A stretch of 21,605 nucleotides of DNA from Paracoccaceae bacterium (lineage in GTDB: Bacteria; Pseudomonadota; Alphaproteobacteria; Rhodobacterales; Rhodobacteraceae). Of this stretch, positions 6,842 through 14,300 are shown one piece after another (within the stretch, counting starts at the first letter, position 1; each line of letters starts with the position of its first letter). Below the pieces are notes generated by a model. That model saw only the letters and a list, made by a program, of their open reading frames with translations, made no database searches and was not told the origin of the DNA. A program made the position numbers and the translations under genes. The stretch is taken from contig JADZAO010000014.1 of the NCBI GenBank assembly GCA_020852535.1, positions 1 through 21,605 on the forward strand, written 5' to 3'.

Positions 6842-7075
6842 ATGCCCAAGCGTATCTTGCAAGGTGTCGTGACCTCGGACAAAAACGAGCAGACGATTAC
6901 CGTTCTCGTCGAGCGTCGCTTCAAGCACCCGTTGCTGCAAAAGACCGTACGTAAGTCCAAGAAATACCGGGCCCATGATGCGGATAACAAATTCAAGGTC
7001 GGTGATACTGTTCGTATTGAAGAGTGTGCACCCATCTCAAAAACGAAACGCTGGACGGTGATGCTTGAGGCGTAA
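6842..7075 (+). CDS. rpsQ: 30S ribosomal protein S17
   Basis: S17 is an OB-fold protein that binds 16S rRNA early in assembly. The 77-residue protein starts MPKRILQGVVTSDKNEQT and carries the conserved HPLLQKTVRKSKKYRAHD segment (about residues 29-46) and GDTVRIEECAPISKTKRW. A GAGG ribosome-binding site lies eight bases upstream. An 80-base spacer with a hairpin separates it from rplN, longer than most gaps in this block. Confidence 0.99.
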   Translation: MPKRILQGVVTSDKNEQTITVLVERRFKHPLLQKTVRKSKKYRAHDADNKFKVGDTVRIEECAPISKTKRWTVMLEA

Positions 7076-7105
7076 GCCAAAATCATCTATTCGGCTCTAA
7101 CGAAA

Positions 7106-7141
7106 CCTTGGGACCGTTACGATCATGACTGTTCCCAAAGG
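7106..7141 (+). promoter_or_regulatory. Hairpin in the rpsQ-rplN spacer
   Basis: CCTTGGGA (7106-7113) pairs with TCCCAAAGG (7133-7141) with a single bulged A. The right arm ends two bases before the GGGAG Shine-Dalgarno (7144-7148) of rplN. There is no T-run, so a role in translation or processing is more likely than termination. Confidence 0.45.
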
Positions 7142-7155
7142 TCGGGAGTAATACA

Positions 7156-7524
7156 ATGATCCAGATGCAGACCAATCTGGATGTGGCTGATAACTCTGGC
7201 GCTCGCCGGGTTCAGTGCATCAAGGTTTTGGGAGGTTCTCACCGCCGCTACGCATCCGTGGGCGACATCATTGTGGTGTCGGTCAAGGATGCGATTCCGA
7301 AAGGCCGTGTCAAAAAGGGCGATGTGCGTAAAGCTGTTGTTGTTCGCACTGCCAAAGAGGTCCGTCGTGAAGACGGCACAACGATCCGTTTTGATCGTAA
7401 CGCCGCTGTCATTTTGAATAACCAAGGTGAACCGGTAGGCACCCGTATTTTTGGGCCGGTCGTGCGTGAGCTGCGTGCAAAGAACTTCATGAAGATCATC
7501 TCGCTGGCTCCGGAGGTGCTGTGA
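7156..7524 (+). CDS. rplN: 50S ribosomal protein L14
   Basis: L14 contributes to the inter-subunit bridge with 16S rRNA and is where the silencing factor RsfS binds. The protein is 122 residues, the canonical length. MIQMQTNLDVADNSGAR at the N-terminus, KGDVRKAVVVRT in the middle and GTRIFGPVVRELR toward the end are all conserved. The start has GGGAG seven bases upstream, directly after a hairpin. The stop overlaps the rplX ATG by one base (TGATG). Confidence 0.99.
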   Translation: MIQMQTNLDVADNSGARRVQCIKVLGGSHRRYASVGDIIVVSVKDAIPKGRVKKGDVRKAVVVRTAKEVRREDGTTIRFDRNAAVILNNQGEPVGTRIFGPVVRELRAKNFMKIISLAPEVL

Positions 7525-7829
7525 TGGCCGCGAAACTCAAAAAAGGTGATACCGTCATCGTGCTGGCTGGTCGCGACAAGGGCAAGAAGGGTGAGATTAC
7601 ATCCGTTAATCCCAGCGCGAACAAGGCAGTGGTTGAAGGCGTGAACGTTGCGATCCGTCATACTAAGCAGACGCCCTCGTCGCAGGGTGGCCGTGTTCCT
7701 AAGGCGATGCCGATTGATTTGTCGAATTTAGCTATTGTTGACAAGGACGGTAAACCGACACGCGTTGGCTTTCGTATCGAAGGCGTCAAGAAAGTCCGCT
7801 ATGCTAAATCGAACGGGGAGGCGATCTGA
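7524..7829 (+). CDS. rplX: 50S ribosomal protein L24
   Basis: L24 is one of the proteins that initiate large-subunit assembly. The ATG at 7524 gives 101 residues (MAAKLKKGDTVIVLAG). A GTG one codon upstream is possible, but GGAGG (7512-7516) is better spaced from the ATG. The KOW motif KKGDTVIVLAGRDKGKKG occupies about residues 6-23, and the conserved GVNVAIRHTKQ follows. It shares one base with both neighbours, rplN upstream and rplE downstream (TGATG). Confidence 0.97.
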   Translation: MAAKLKKGDTVIVLAGRDKGKKGEITSVNPSANKAVVEGVNVAIRHTKQTPSSQGGRVPKAMPIDLSNLAIVDKDGKPTRVGFRIEGVKKVRYAKSNGEAI

Positions 7830-8389
7830 TGCGTGATTCCGCAACCTACGTTCCCCGCGCTAAGGCTGATTATATCGCCCGCATTCGTGGGGCGATGAAG
7901 AAAGAGTTTGGCTATAAAAACGAAATGCAGATCCCGCGTCTTGACAAGATTGTCTTGAACATGGGCGTCGGCGAAGCCGTGAAAGACACCAAGAAAGTTA
8001 AGCAGGCTGCTGAGGAGCTTTCGCTTATCGCCGGTCAGAAAGCTGTCATCACTCACGCAAAAAAGTCGATCGCTGGCTTTCGTGTTCGTGAGGAGATGCC
8101 GCTGGGCTGCAAGGTGACACTGCGTGGCGACCGGATGTACGAATTCATCGATCGTCTGATTACTATTGCGTTGCCTCGCGTTCGCGATTTTCGCGGTACT
8201 AAGGGGTCGTCCTTCGACGGACGTGGCAACTACGCCTTGGGCTTGAAAGAGCACATCGTGTTTCCTGAAATTAACTTTGACAAGGTTGATGAAGTGCTGG
8301 GGATGGATATCATTATCTGCACCAACGCAAAAACCGATGCCGAAGCCAAGGTCTTGTTGAAGCATTTCAACATGCCTTTCACGTCCTGA
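7829..8389 (+). CDS. rplE: 50S ribosomal protein L5
   Basis: L5 binds 5S rRNA and contacts P-site tRNA and S13. The protein is 186 residues, slightly longer than the 179 of E. coli but usual for alphaproteobacteria. Conserved blocks are IPRLDKIVLNMGVGEA, GQKAVITHAKKSIAGFR, LGCKVTLRGDRMYEF and RGNYALGLKEHIVFPEI. The start overlaps the rplX stop by one base, with GGGGAGG upstream. rpsN follows after 17 bases. Confidence 0.99.
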   Translation: MRDSATYVPRAKADYIARIRGAMKKEFGYKNEMQIPRLDKIVLNMGVGEAVKDTKKVKQAAEELSLIAGQKAVITHAKKSIAGFRVREEMPLGCKVTLRGDRMYEFIDRLITIALPRVRDFRGTKGSSFDGRGNYALGLKEHIVFPEINFDKVDEVLGMDIIICTNAKTDAEAKVLLKHFNMPFTS

Positions 8390-8406
8390 TCGCGAGGAAT
8401 CCAGAT

Positions 8407-8712
8407 ATGGCAAAAAAATCCATGGTGAACCGCGAAGTGAAGCGCGCCAAGCTAGTGAAGCAGTACGCTTCTAAACGCATGGCTCTCAAAGCGGTGATCA
8501 ACGACCAGAACAAGTCAGTGGAAGATCGTTTTAAAGCGACGCTGGAGCTTGCTAAACTGCCCCGCAACTCGTCGGCGACCCGGCTGCATAATCGCTGCCA
8601 GCTCACGGGCCGTCCTCATGCTTACTATCGTAAGCTCAAACTCTCGCGAATCATGCTGCGTGAACTGGCCTCCTTTGGTCAGATTCCCGGTATGGTAAAG
8701 TCGAGCTGGTAA
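8407..8712 (+). CDS. rpsN: 30S ribosomal protein S14 (zinc-free type)
   Basis: S14 is a late-joining head protein of the 30S subunit. The 101-residue length and the absence of any CxxC pair mark it as the long, zinc-independent form. Conserved C-terminal features are RCQLTGRPHAYYRKLKLSR, then REL, and the ending PGMVKSSW. The ribosome-binding site GCGAGGA precedes the ATG. Its place between rplE and rpsH is the standard spc order. Confidence 0.99.
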   Translation: MAKKSMVNREVKRAKLVKQYASKRMALKAVINDQNKSVEDRFKATLELAKLPRNSSATRLHNRCQLTGRPHAYYRKLKLSRIMLRELASFGQIPGMVKSSW

Positions 8713-8727
8713 GGAGATGAGGGGAAA

Positions 8728-9126
8728 ATGACTATGAACGATCCTCTCGGCGATATGCTGACCCGTATCCGTAATGCGCAATTGCGTGGCAAGTCGACCG
8801 TATCAACCCCGGCTTCTAAGCTGCGGGCTTGGGTCCTCGACGTGCTGGCTGGCGAAGGCTACATCCGTGGCTATGAAAAGAACACGACCGAGAATGGCCA
8901 AGGTGAACTGGTGATCTCGCTTAAGTATTTCGAAGGTACCCCTGTCATTCGTGAAATCAAGCGTGTGTCCAAGCCGGGCCGTCGCGTGTACATGGGTGTT
9001 AAGGATATCCCGACCGTGCGTAACGGTCTTGGCGTCTCCATCGTCTCCACGCCTAAAGGCGTGATGTCGGATGCAGCGGCTCGCTCTGCCAATGTTGGCG
9101 GAGAAGTCCTCTGCACCGTATTCTAA
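8728..9126 (+). CDS. rpsH: 30S ribosomal protein S8
   Basis: S8 binds the central domain of 16S rRNA and in E. coli represses the spc operon by binding near rplE. The 132-residue form starts MTMNDPLGDMLTRIRNAQ; an ATG at 8734 giving MNDPLGD is equally possible. GAGGGG (8719-8724) favours 8734 and AAGGAG (8711-8716) favours 8728. The C-terminal GLGVSIVSTPKGVMSD and GGEVLCTVF are conserved. No S8-binding mimic was recognised in the rplE region by eye. Confidence 0.97.
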   Translation: MTMNDPLGDMLTRIRNAQLRGKSTVSTPASKLRAWVLDVLAGEGYIRGYEKNTTENGQGELVISLKYFEGTPVIREIKRVSKPGRRVYMGVKDIPTVRNGLGVSIVSTPKGVMSDAAARSANVGGEVLCTVF

Positions 9127-9139
9127 GGGGGGGATGGAA

Positions 9140-9673
9140 ATGTCCCGTATTGGAAAAAAACCGGTCGAACTTCCCAAGGGCGTGACGGCCTCGACTAGCG
9201 GCCAGACCATTGAAGTGAAGGGTCCAAAAGGCACTCGTAGCTTCACTGCAGGTGACGACGTGACTCTGGTGATCGAAGACTCGACCGTAACGGTTAAGCC
9301 TCGGGGCACTTCGAAGCGCGCTCGTCAGCAGTGGGGGATGGTTCGTTCGATGGTTGCAAACCTCGTTGAAGGCGTGACTAACGGTTTTAAGAAAGAGCTG
9401 GAAATTCAAGGCGTGGGCTATCGCGCTGCGATGGTCGGCAAGGTCCTGAAACTGTCACTCGGCTATTCGCACGAAGTGAACTTTGAGGTTCCCAAGGGCG
9501 TGACCGTCACGTCTTCTAAACAGACCGAAATCATTGTGGAAGGCATTGATCAGCAGCAAGTTGGTCAGGTTGCAGCAAATATCCGCGAGTGGAAGCGTCC
9601 CGAACCCTATAAGGGTAAAGGTATCCGCTATAAGGATGAGTTCGTCTTCCGCAAGGAAGGCAAGAAGAAGTAA
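9140..9673 (+). CDS. rplF: 50S ribosomal protein L6
   Basis: L6 is a two-domain protein near the factor-binding site of the large subunit. The 177-residue product begins MSRIGKKPVELPKGV, as in the family. An ATG at 9134 would add two residues, but the seven-G Shine-Dalgarno (9127-9133) abuts it and sits six bases from 9140. The second domain ends with PEPYKGKGIRYKDE (about residues 153-166), the signature block. The reading frame runs upstream into rpsH without family similarity. Confidence 0.98.
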   Translation: MSRIGKKPVELPKGVTASTSGQTIEVKGPKGTRSFTAGDDVTLVIEDSTVTVKPRGTSKRARQQWGMVRSMVANLVEGVTNGFKKELEIQGVGYRAAMVGKVLKLSLGYSHEVNFEVPKGVTVTSSKQTEIIVEGIDQQQVGQVAANIREWKRPEPYKGKGIRYKDEFVFRKEGKKK

Positions 9674-9684
9674 GGGGCGCAATC

Positions 9685-10044
9685 ATGGCGAATACCAAAA
9701 GAGAGCTATTCCTCAAGCGCCGCCTGCGTGTCCGGAACAAAATTAAGGCAATGGCTAATGGTCGTCTGCGCTTGTCGGTACACCGTTCGTCCAAGAATAT
9801 CAGTGCTCAGCTGATTGACGATGTCAAAGGCGTGACTGTCGCGTCCGCTTCGTCGCTCGAAAAGGAACTGGGTCTGGTCGGCAAGAACAACGTTGAGGCG
9901 GCTGCCAAAATTGGTGCTGCGATTGCACAAAGGGCAAAGAAGGTCGGCGTGAAAGAGTGCTACTTTGATCGCGGCGGCTATATTTTTCATGGTAAGGTCA
10001 AGGCGTTTGCTGATGCTGCACGCGAAGGTGGCTTGAAGTTCTAA
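9685..10044 (+). CDS. rplR: 50S ribosomal protein L18
   Basis: L18 brings 5S rRNA into the large subunit together with L5. The 119-residue protein has the N-terminal basic segment (LKRRLRVRNKIK), the RLSVHRSSKNISAQLID strand region and the ending FDRGGYIFHGKVKAFADAAR, then EGGLKF. All are typical. It begins 11 bases after rplF with GGGGCG upstream. A 122-base spacer with hairpins separates it from rpsE. Confidence 0.99.
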   Translation: MANTKRELFLKRRLRVRNKIKAMANGRLRLSVHRSSKNISAQLIDDVKGVTVASASSLEKELGLVGKNNVEAAAKIGAAIAQRAKKVGVKECYFDRGGYIFHGKVKAFADAAREGGLKF

Positions 10045-10130
10045 TTAAAAGCGGACGGCATCTCCGGAAGGAGCGGCCGCCCCGATGATCCAGGGATGAC
10101 CTCAGGGCTCCACTAGGATTGGCCGATAAC

Positions 10131-10147
10131 GGCGCGTAGCCCGCGCC
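10131..10147 (+). promoter_or_regulatory. GC-rich hairpin in the rpsE leader
   Basis: GGCGCG (10131-10136) and CGCGCC (10142-10147) pair perfectly around TAGCC, 19 bases before the rpsE start. Upstream in the same spacer is a small stem CTCC-GGAA-GGAG with a GNRA-type loop (about 10059-10070) and one copy of CCACTAGG (10110-10117). No T-run follows either stem. Confidence 0.5.
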
Positions 10148-10166
10148 ACGATGTAAGGAATGCCTC

Positions 10167-10742
10167 ATGGCAGAACGTGATAACCGTAGGGAAGGCCGTG
10201 GCAACGATCGCCGCGACAACCGTCAGGAAGAAACCCCGGAATTCGCTGATCGTCTGGTCGCGATCAACCGCGTTTCAAAAACCGTTAAAGGTGGCAAGCG
10301 TTTTGGCTTTGCAGCACTCGTCGTGGTCGGCGATCAGCGTGGTCGCGTCGGCTTTGGCAAGGGCAAGGCTAAGGAAGTGCCGGAAGCGATTCGCAAAGCT
10401 ACTGAACAGGCTAAGCGCTCGCTCGTTCGCGTGCCCTTGAAAGATAGCCGCACCCTGCATCATGATATCGAAGGCCGTCACGGCGCCGGTAAAGTGGTTA
10501 TGCGTGCGGCAGTCGCCGGTACTGGCATCATTGCCGGGGGGCCGATGCGTGCCGTTTTTGAAATGCTTGGTGTGCAAGATGTTGTCGCTAAGTCGATCGG
10601 TTCGGCCAATCCCTATAACATGATCCGCGCCACTATTGACGGCCTCAAGCAGGAAGCCTCGCCTCGTCATGTTGCTAACCGTCGCGGCAAGAAAGTGGCA
10701 GATATTCTAAAGAAGCCCGAAGCTGAAGTTGTGGAGGCTTGA
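10167..10742 (+). CDS. rpsE: 30S ribosomal protein S5
   Basis: S5 sits at the mRNA entry site and affects decoding accuracy. The 191-residue protein has an Arg/Asp-rich N-terminal extension (about residues 3-20) before the core, common in alphaproteobacteria. The double-stranded-RNA-binding-like domain includes INRVSKTVKGGKRFGF, and the C-terminal domain contains GTGIIAGGPMRAVFE and GSANPYNMIRA. The ribosome-binding site is TAAGGA. The stop is two bases before the rpmD start. Confidence 0.99.
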   Translation: MAERDNRREGRGNDRRDNRQEETPEFADRLVAINRVSKTVKGGKRFGFAALVVVGDQRGRVGFGKGKAKEVPEAIRKATEQAKRSLVRVPLKDSRTLHHDIEGRHGAGKVVMRAAVAGTGIIAGGPMRAVFEMLGVQDVVAKSIGSANPYNMIRATIDGLKQEASPRHVANRRGKKVADILKKPEAEVVEA

Positions 10743-10744
10743 TC

Positions 10745-10939
10745 ATGGCGGACAAGAAAACCATCGTTGTCAAGCAGGTGGCCTCGGCAGCACGCCGCCC
10801 GGCCATTCAGACCGCAACCCTTAAAGGCCTCGGTCTTAATAAAATGAACCGCACCCGTGAATTGGAAGACACTCCTTCGGTTCGCGGTATGGTCCGTAAG
10901 ATTCAGCACCTTGTAGAGATCATCAAAGAGCGTGGTTGA
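10745..10939 (+). CDS. rpmD: 50S ribosomal protein L30
   Basis: L30 is a small large-subunit protein. From the ATG at 10745 the product is 64 residues. GGAGG (10733-10737) lies seven bases upstream inside rpsE; a TTG at 10739 would sit on the Shine-Dalgarno. The body contains VKQVASAARRP, then TLKGLGLNKMNRTRELEDTP, and ends VRKIQHLVEIIKERG, all typical. rplO normally follows at once; here a terminator-like hairpin and a 560-base gap intervene. Confidence 0.98.
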   Translation: MADKKTIVVKQVASAARRPAIQTATLKGLGLNKMNRTRELEDTPSVRGMVRKIQHLVEIIKERG

Positions 10940-10950
10940 GATGCGTTAGG

Positions 10951-10973
10951 GTGGGTGATTTACCCACTTTCTT
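10951..10973 (+). terminator. Intrinsic-terminator-like hairpin after rpmD
   Basis: GTGGGT (10951-10956) and ACCCAC (10962-10967) pair perfectly around GATTT, followed by TTTCTT. Two preceding G residues can wobble-pair with the first T residues. The hairpin starts 11 bases after the rpmD stop. The stem is short, so efficiency is uncertain. Confidence 0.6.
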
Positions 10974-11038
10974 GGCTTCTTACAAACGTCTCAATACTCT
11001 CGGGCGTTTTGTGCTTCTCTTTTTGCTTTGTTCCGTTT

Positions 11039-11052
11039 CTTCTCGCGAGAAG
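11039..11052. repeat. Perfect 14-bp palindrome
   Basis: CTTCTCG (11039-11045) is followed directly by its reverse complement CGAGAAG (11046-11052). With no spacer it suits a dimeric DNA-binding protein better than an RNA hairpin. It lies at the end of a pyrimidine-rich tract in the rpmD-rplO gap. Confidence 0.5.
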
Positions 11053-11075
11053 TTGCCTAAACGGGAGGACAAAGG

Positions 11076-11144
11076 GTGATTGTAAAATATATGCGTGGCT
11101 GCGTGTATGTGCATATCACTTTAAAAGCTGAACCAATTGGGTAA
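11076..11144 (+). CDS. Possible 22-residue peptide, unknown
   Basis: A GTG-initiated ORF of 22 codons has GGGAGGA (11063-11069) ideally spaced upstream. The peptide would begin MIVKYMRGCVYVH and end TLKAEPIG. I recognise no family. It could be a real small protein, a leader peptide or the broken 5' end of a lost gene. The main reason to list it is the quality of the ribosome-binding site; short ORFs arise easily by chance. Confidence 0.2.
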   Translation: MIVKYMRGCVYVHITLKAEPIG

Positions 11145-11351
11145 CCACGAATGCTGTTGTAACGTCTAAAAATCGATTACTAAGCACTACGTCTATGTTG
11201 CTTTTTTAATTATGGCGATGTGAGGCGTGGACTGCCTCAAATAGATCAAACACATGCCGTTCAATAAGCTAAATCGATCGATGGCTGTTCTGTTTTTTGG
11301 TTTGTGCTTCGAATTTGTCTGCTTGGCCAGAGTCTAATCTTTTCTCTTGTT

Positions 11352-11380
11352 TTGTCGTAACAGGGCAGAGAAATCTATCT
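11352..11380 (+). promoter_or_regulatory. Candidate rplO promoter
   Basis: TTGTCG (11352-11357) and CTATCT (11375-11380) are 17 bases apart. The predicted start near 11387 leaves a leader of about 113 bases that begins with the hairpin at 11392-11419. By eye only. Confidence 0.35.
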
Positions 11381-11391
11381 TGTCCTTGTAG

Positions 11392-11419
11392 GCTATGGCG
11401 TCTATACGCCCACAGTAGC
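11392..11419 (+). promoter_or_regulatory. Two-part hairpin in the rplO leader
   Basis: GGCGT (11397-11401) pairs with ACGCC (11406-11410) around CTAT, and an outer GCTA (11392-11395) pairs with TAGC (11416-11419) across an internal loop. It would form at the very 5' end of a transcript from the promoter candidate just upstream. No T-run follows. Confidence 0.4.
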
Positions 11420-11499
11420 TGCGCGCTAAAGAATTAAAAAAACGCCGTGTTGCCTTTCATCCGTCGCAGGATAGGTATTCCGGCTTTGGAGAATGCGAC

Positions 11500-11976
11500 A
11501 TGAAACTCAATGAACTGCACGACAATCCCGGTGCCGCTAAGAAGCAAAAGCGTGTTGCTCGTGGTCCGGGTTCGGGTAAAGGCAAGACCGCTGGCCGTGG
11601 TATTAAAGGCCAGAAGTCGCGCTCCGGCGTTGCGATTGGCGGTTACGAAGGTGGCCAGATGCCCCTCTATCGTCGTTTGCCCAAGCGCGGCTTCAACAAG
11701 CCAAACCGTTTAGAATACGCGGTTGTCAATCTTGGCCTGATTGAGAAGTTTATCGGTCTTGGCAGGCTTGACGCTAAGGTAGAAATTACCGAGGACATGA
11801 TTGTCGCTGCCGGTTTGACCAAATCAAAGCATGACGGTATCCGTATCCTTGCCAAAGGTGAGATTAAGACCGCCATCAAGCTGAACGTGACCGGCGCTTC
11901 TGCTTCGGCCATTGAAGCCGTTGCTGCCGCTGGTGGGGCGCTGACGGTGAAATCGGCCCGCGTCGCTGTAGAATAA
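11500..11976 (+). CDS. rplO: 50S ribosomal protein L15
   Basis: L15 is a late-assembly large-subunit protein with a long basic N-terminal extension. The 158-residue protein begins MKLNELHDNPGAAKKQKRV. It contains the Gly-rich rRNA-binding segment GPGSGKGKTAGRGIKGQKSR (about residues 23-42), then GYEGGQMPLYRRLPKRGF, and a C-terminal globular domain. GGAGA lies about eight bases upstream. It is separated from rpmD by a long gap, and from secY by 105 bases containing a strong hairpin, so it may be transcribed almost alone. Confidence 0.99.
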   Translation: MKLNELHDNPGAAKKQKRVARGPGSGKGKTAGRGIKGQKSRSGVAIGGYEGGQMPLYRRLPKRGFNKPNRLEYAVVNLGLIEKFIGLGRLDAKVEITEDMIVAAGLTKSKHDGIRILAKGEIKTAIKLNVTGASASAIEAVAAAGGALTVKSARVAVE

Positions 11977-11980
11977 GATG

Positions 11981-12009
11981 TTGTGAGTGGTCGTCAGAGC
12001 GCTTACATC
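11981..12009 (+). promoter_or_regulatory. Candidate secY promoter
   Basis: TTGTGA (11981-11986) and TACATC (12004-12009) are 17 bases apart, starting four bases after the rplO stop. The predicted start near 12016 would put the hairpins at 12020-12057 at the 5' end of the secY-adk mRNA. The hexamers are imperfect; by eye only. Confidence 0.3.
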
Positions 12010-12019
12010 CTAAGCTAAA

Positions 12020-12057
12020 GTTTTCCTGCGCCGCCGACCGGAAAACGGTTGGTGGCG
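12020..12057 (+). promoter_or_regulatory. Switch-like hairpins in the secY leader
   Basis: Arms 12029-12040 (CGCCGCCGACCG) and 12046-12057 (CGGTTGGTGGCG) pair over 12 positions with two wobbles around GAAAA. A competing perfect stem, GTTTTCC (12020-12026) with GGAAAAC (12040-12046), uses the loop and part of both arms, so the two cannot coexist. TTATCG follows rather than a T-run. The structure ends ten bases before the likely Shine-Dalgarno (AAAGAGA). Confidence 0.6.
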
Positions 12058-12081
12058 TTATCGTATGAAAGAGATCTGGGT

Positions 12082-13440
<1,359 letters not shown>

Positions 13441-13441
13441 A

Positions 13442-13450
13442 GGGGGGGGG
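13442..13450 (+). repeat. Run of nine G residues at the adk ribosome-binding site
   Basis: Nine consecutive G residues, preceded by A residues and followed by T and the adk ATG at 13452, form the only Shine-Dalgarno-like sequence for adk. Shorter G-runs serve rplC (six, 1588-1593) and rplF (seven, 9127-9133). A tract this long can gain or lose bases during replication, changing spacing to the start codon, and it is also prone to sequencing error. Confidence 0.9.
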
Positions 13451-13451
13451 T

Positions 13452-14102
13452 ATGGCAAATATCCTCCTTCTTGGCCCTCCCGGTGCGGGGAAGGGTACTC
13501 AAGCCAAACGTCTGGTCGACGAGCGTGGTATGGTCCAGTTGTCGACCGGCGATATGCTCCGCGATGCTAAGAGCAGTGGGACTGAGATGGGCAATCGTGT
13601 TGCTGAGGTTATGGCTAAGGGCCTGTTGGTCACAGACGAGATTGTGATTGGTTTGATCGATGAAAAGATTACCGGCGATGCTGGTCGTGGCTTCATCTTT
13701 GACGGTTTCCCGCGCACTTTGCCACAAGCTGATGCGCTTTGCGCGTTGATGATGCGCACGGGCCAGACGCTAGATGCTGTAATCGAGATGCGGGTCGATG
13801 ATGCAGCACTTGTTGCCCGTATTACCGGCCGCTTTACCTGCGGTAATTGTGGTGCGGTTTATCATGATCAGACTAAGCCTACCGCTAAACTAGGTTTTTG
13901 TGATGTTTGCGGGTCGAACAACATGGTTCGTCGTGTCGATGATAATGAAGCTGCGCTACGCCAGAGGTTGATGGAATATTACAAAAAAACTTCGCCACTG
14001 ATTGGTTATTACTACGCTAAAAAGCAGCTTTACACTGTGGACGGTCTGGCCGCGATGGATGTAGTGGCAGCAGCCATCGCAAAGGTACTTGACAGGCATT
14101 AG
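13452..14102 (+). CDS. adk: Adenylate kinase, zinc-LID type
   Basis: Adk interconverts ATP, AMP and two ADP, keeping the adenylate pool balanced. The 216-residue protein is the long form. The P-loop GPPGAGKGT is at residues 8-16, LSTGDMLR starts the AMP-binding region, and FDGFPRT follows. The LID domain carries four cysteines, C130, C133, C150 and C153, in two CxxC pairs, which predicts a structural zinc; E. coli Adk lacks these. It is preceded by the nine-G ribosome-binding site and followed by a 198-base spacer before rpsM. Confidence 0.98.
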   Translation: MANILLLGPPGAGKGTQAKRLVDERGMVQLSTGDMLRDAKSSGTEMGNRVAEVMAKGLLVTDEIVIGLIDEKITGDAGRGFIFDGFPRTLPQADALCALMMRTGQTLDAVIEMRVDDAALVARITGRFTCGNCGAVYHDQTKPTAKLGFCDVCGSNNMVRRVDDNEAALRQRLMEYYKKTSPLIGYYYAKKQLYTVDGLAAMDVVAAAIAKVLDRH

Positions 14103-14112
14103 AGATGCTATG

Positions 14113-14136
14113 GTCAAGGTTCCCTCTGCCCTTGAC
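14113..14136 (+). repeat. Inverted repeat in the adk-rpsM spacer
   Basis: GTCAAGG (14113-14119) and CCTTGAC (14130-14136) are perfect 7-bp arms around ten bases. GGGTGTGG follows, not a T-run. A perfect 12-bp palindrome, TAAAAGCTTTTA, lies at 14145-14156. Either could be a protein-binding site or a weak mRNA 3' hairpin for adk. Confidence 0.45.
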
Positions 14137-14168
14137 GGGTGTGGTAAAAGCTTTTAAGCAACGACGTC

Positions 14169-14197
14169 CTGCAAGAGAATCGTTTAGCTTATATGAT
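14169..14197 (+). promoter_or_regulatory. Candidate rpsM (alpha cluster) promoter
   Basis: TATGAT (14192-14197), a good -10, has CTGCAA (14169-14174) 17 bases upstream. The predicted start near 14204 leaves a leader of about 97 bases that contains the hairpin GGTTCTG/CGGAACC (14259-14278). A weaker pairing, TTGACG (14132-14137) with TAAGCA (14155-14160), also has 17-base spacing. By eye only. Confidence 0.4.
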
Positions 14198-14300
14198 GCT
14201 TGGCTGGACAAATTGAATCGGTAGTTGCGTTGATTGTGACTATCAAGTTGTGAAAAAAGGTTCTGGTATCACGGAACCGCAACGAAAAGGAATAAACGCT

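Larger units (their letters stand above)
10940..11499 (+). other. Long non-coding gap between rpmD and rplO
   Basis: This 560-base stretch has no ORF resembling a known protein. It contains the terminator at 10951-10973, a pyrimidine-rich tract (about 10971-11043), a perfect 14-bp palindrome (11039-11052), a 22-codon ORF with a strong ribosome-binding site (11076-11144), an inverted repeat TGAGGC/GCCTCA (11221-11239), the palindrome ATCGATCGAT (11273-11282), a promoter candidate (11352-11380) and a two-part hairpin (11392-11419). It parallels the rplP-rpmC gap in size and layout, but I found no long shared sequence between them. Confidence 0.8.

Noticed and set aside
6053..11499. tRNA, rRNA, CRISPR or insertion sequence in the two long gaps
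   Set aside because: No cloverleaf with a TTCGA loop, no spaced direct repeats, no transposase frame and no paired terminal repeats with target duplication were seen.
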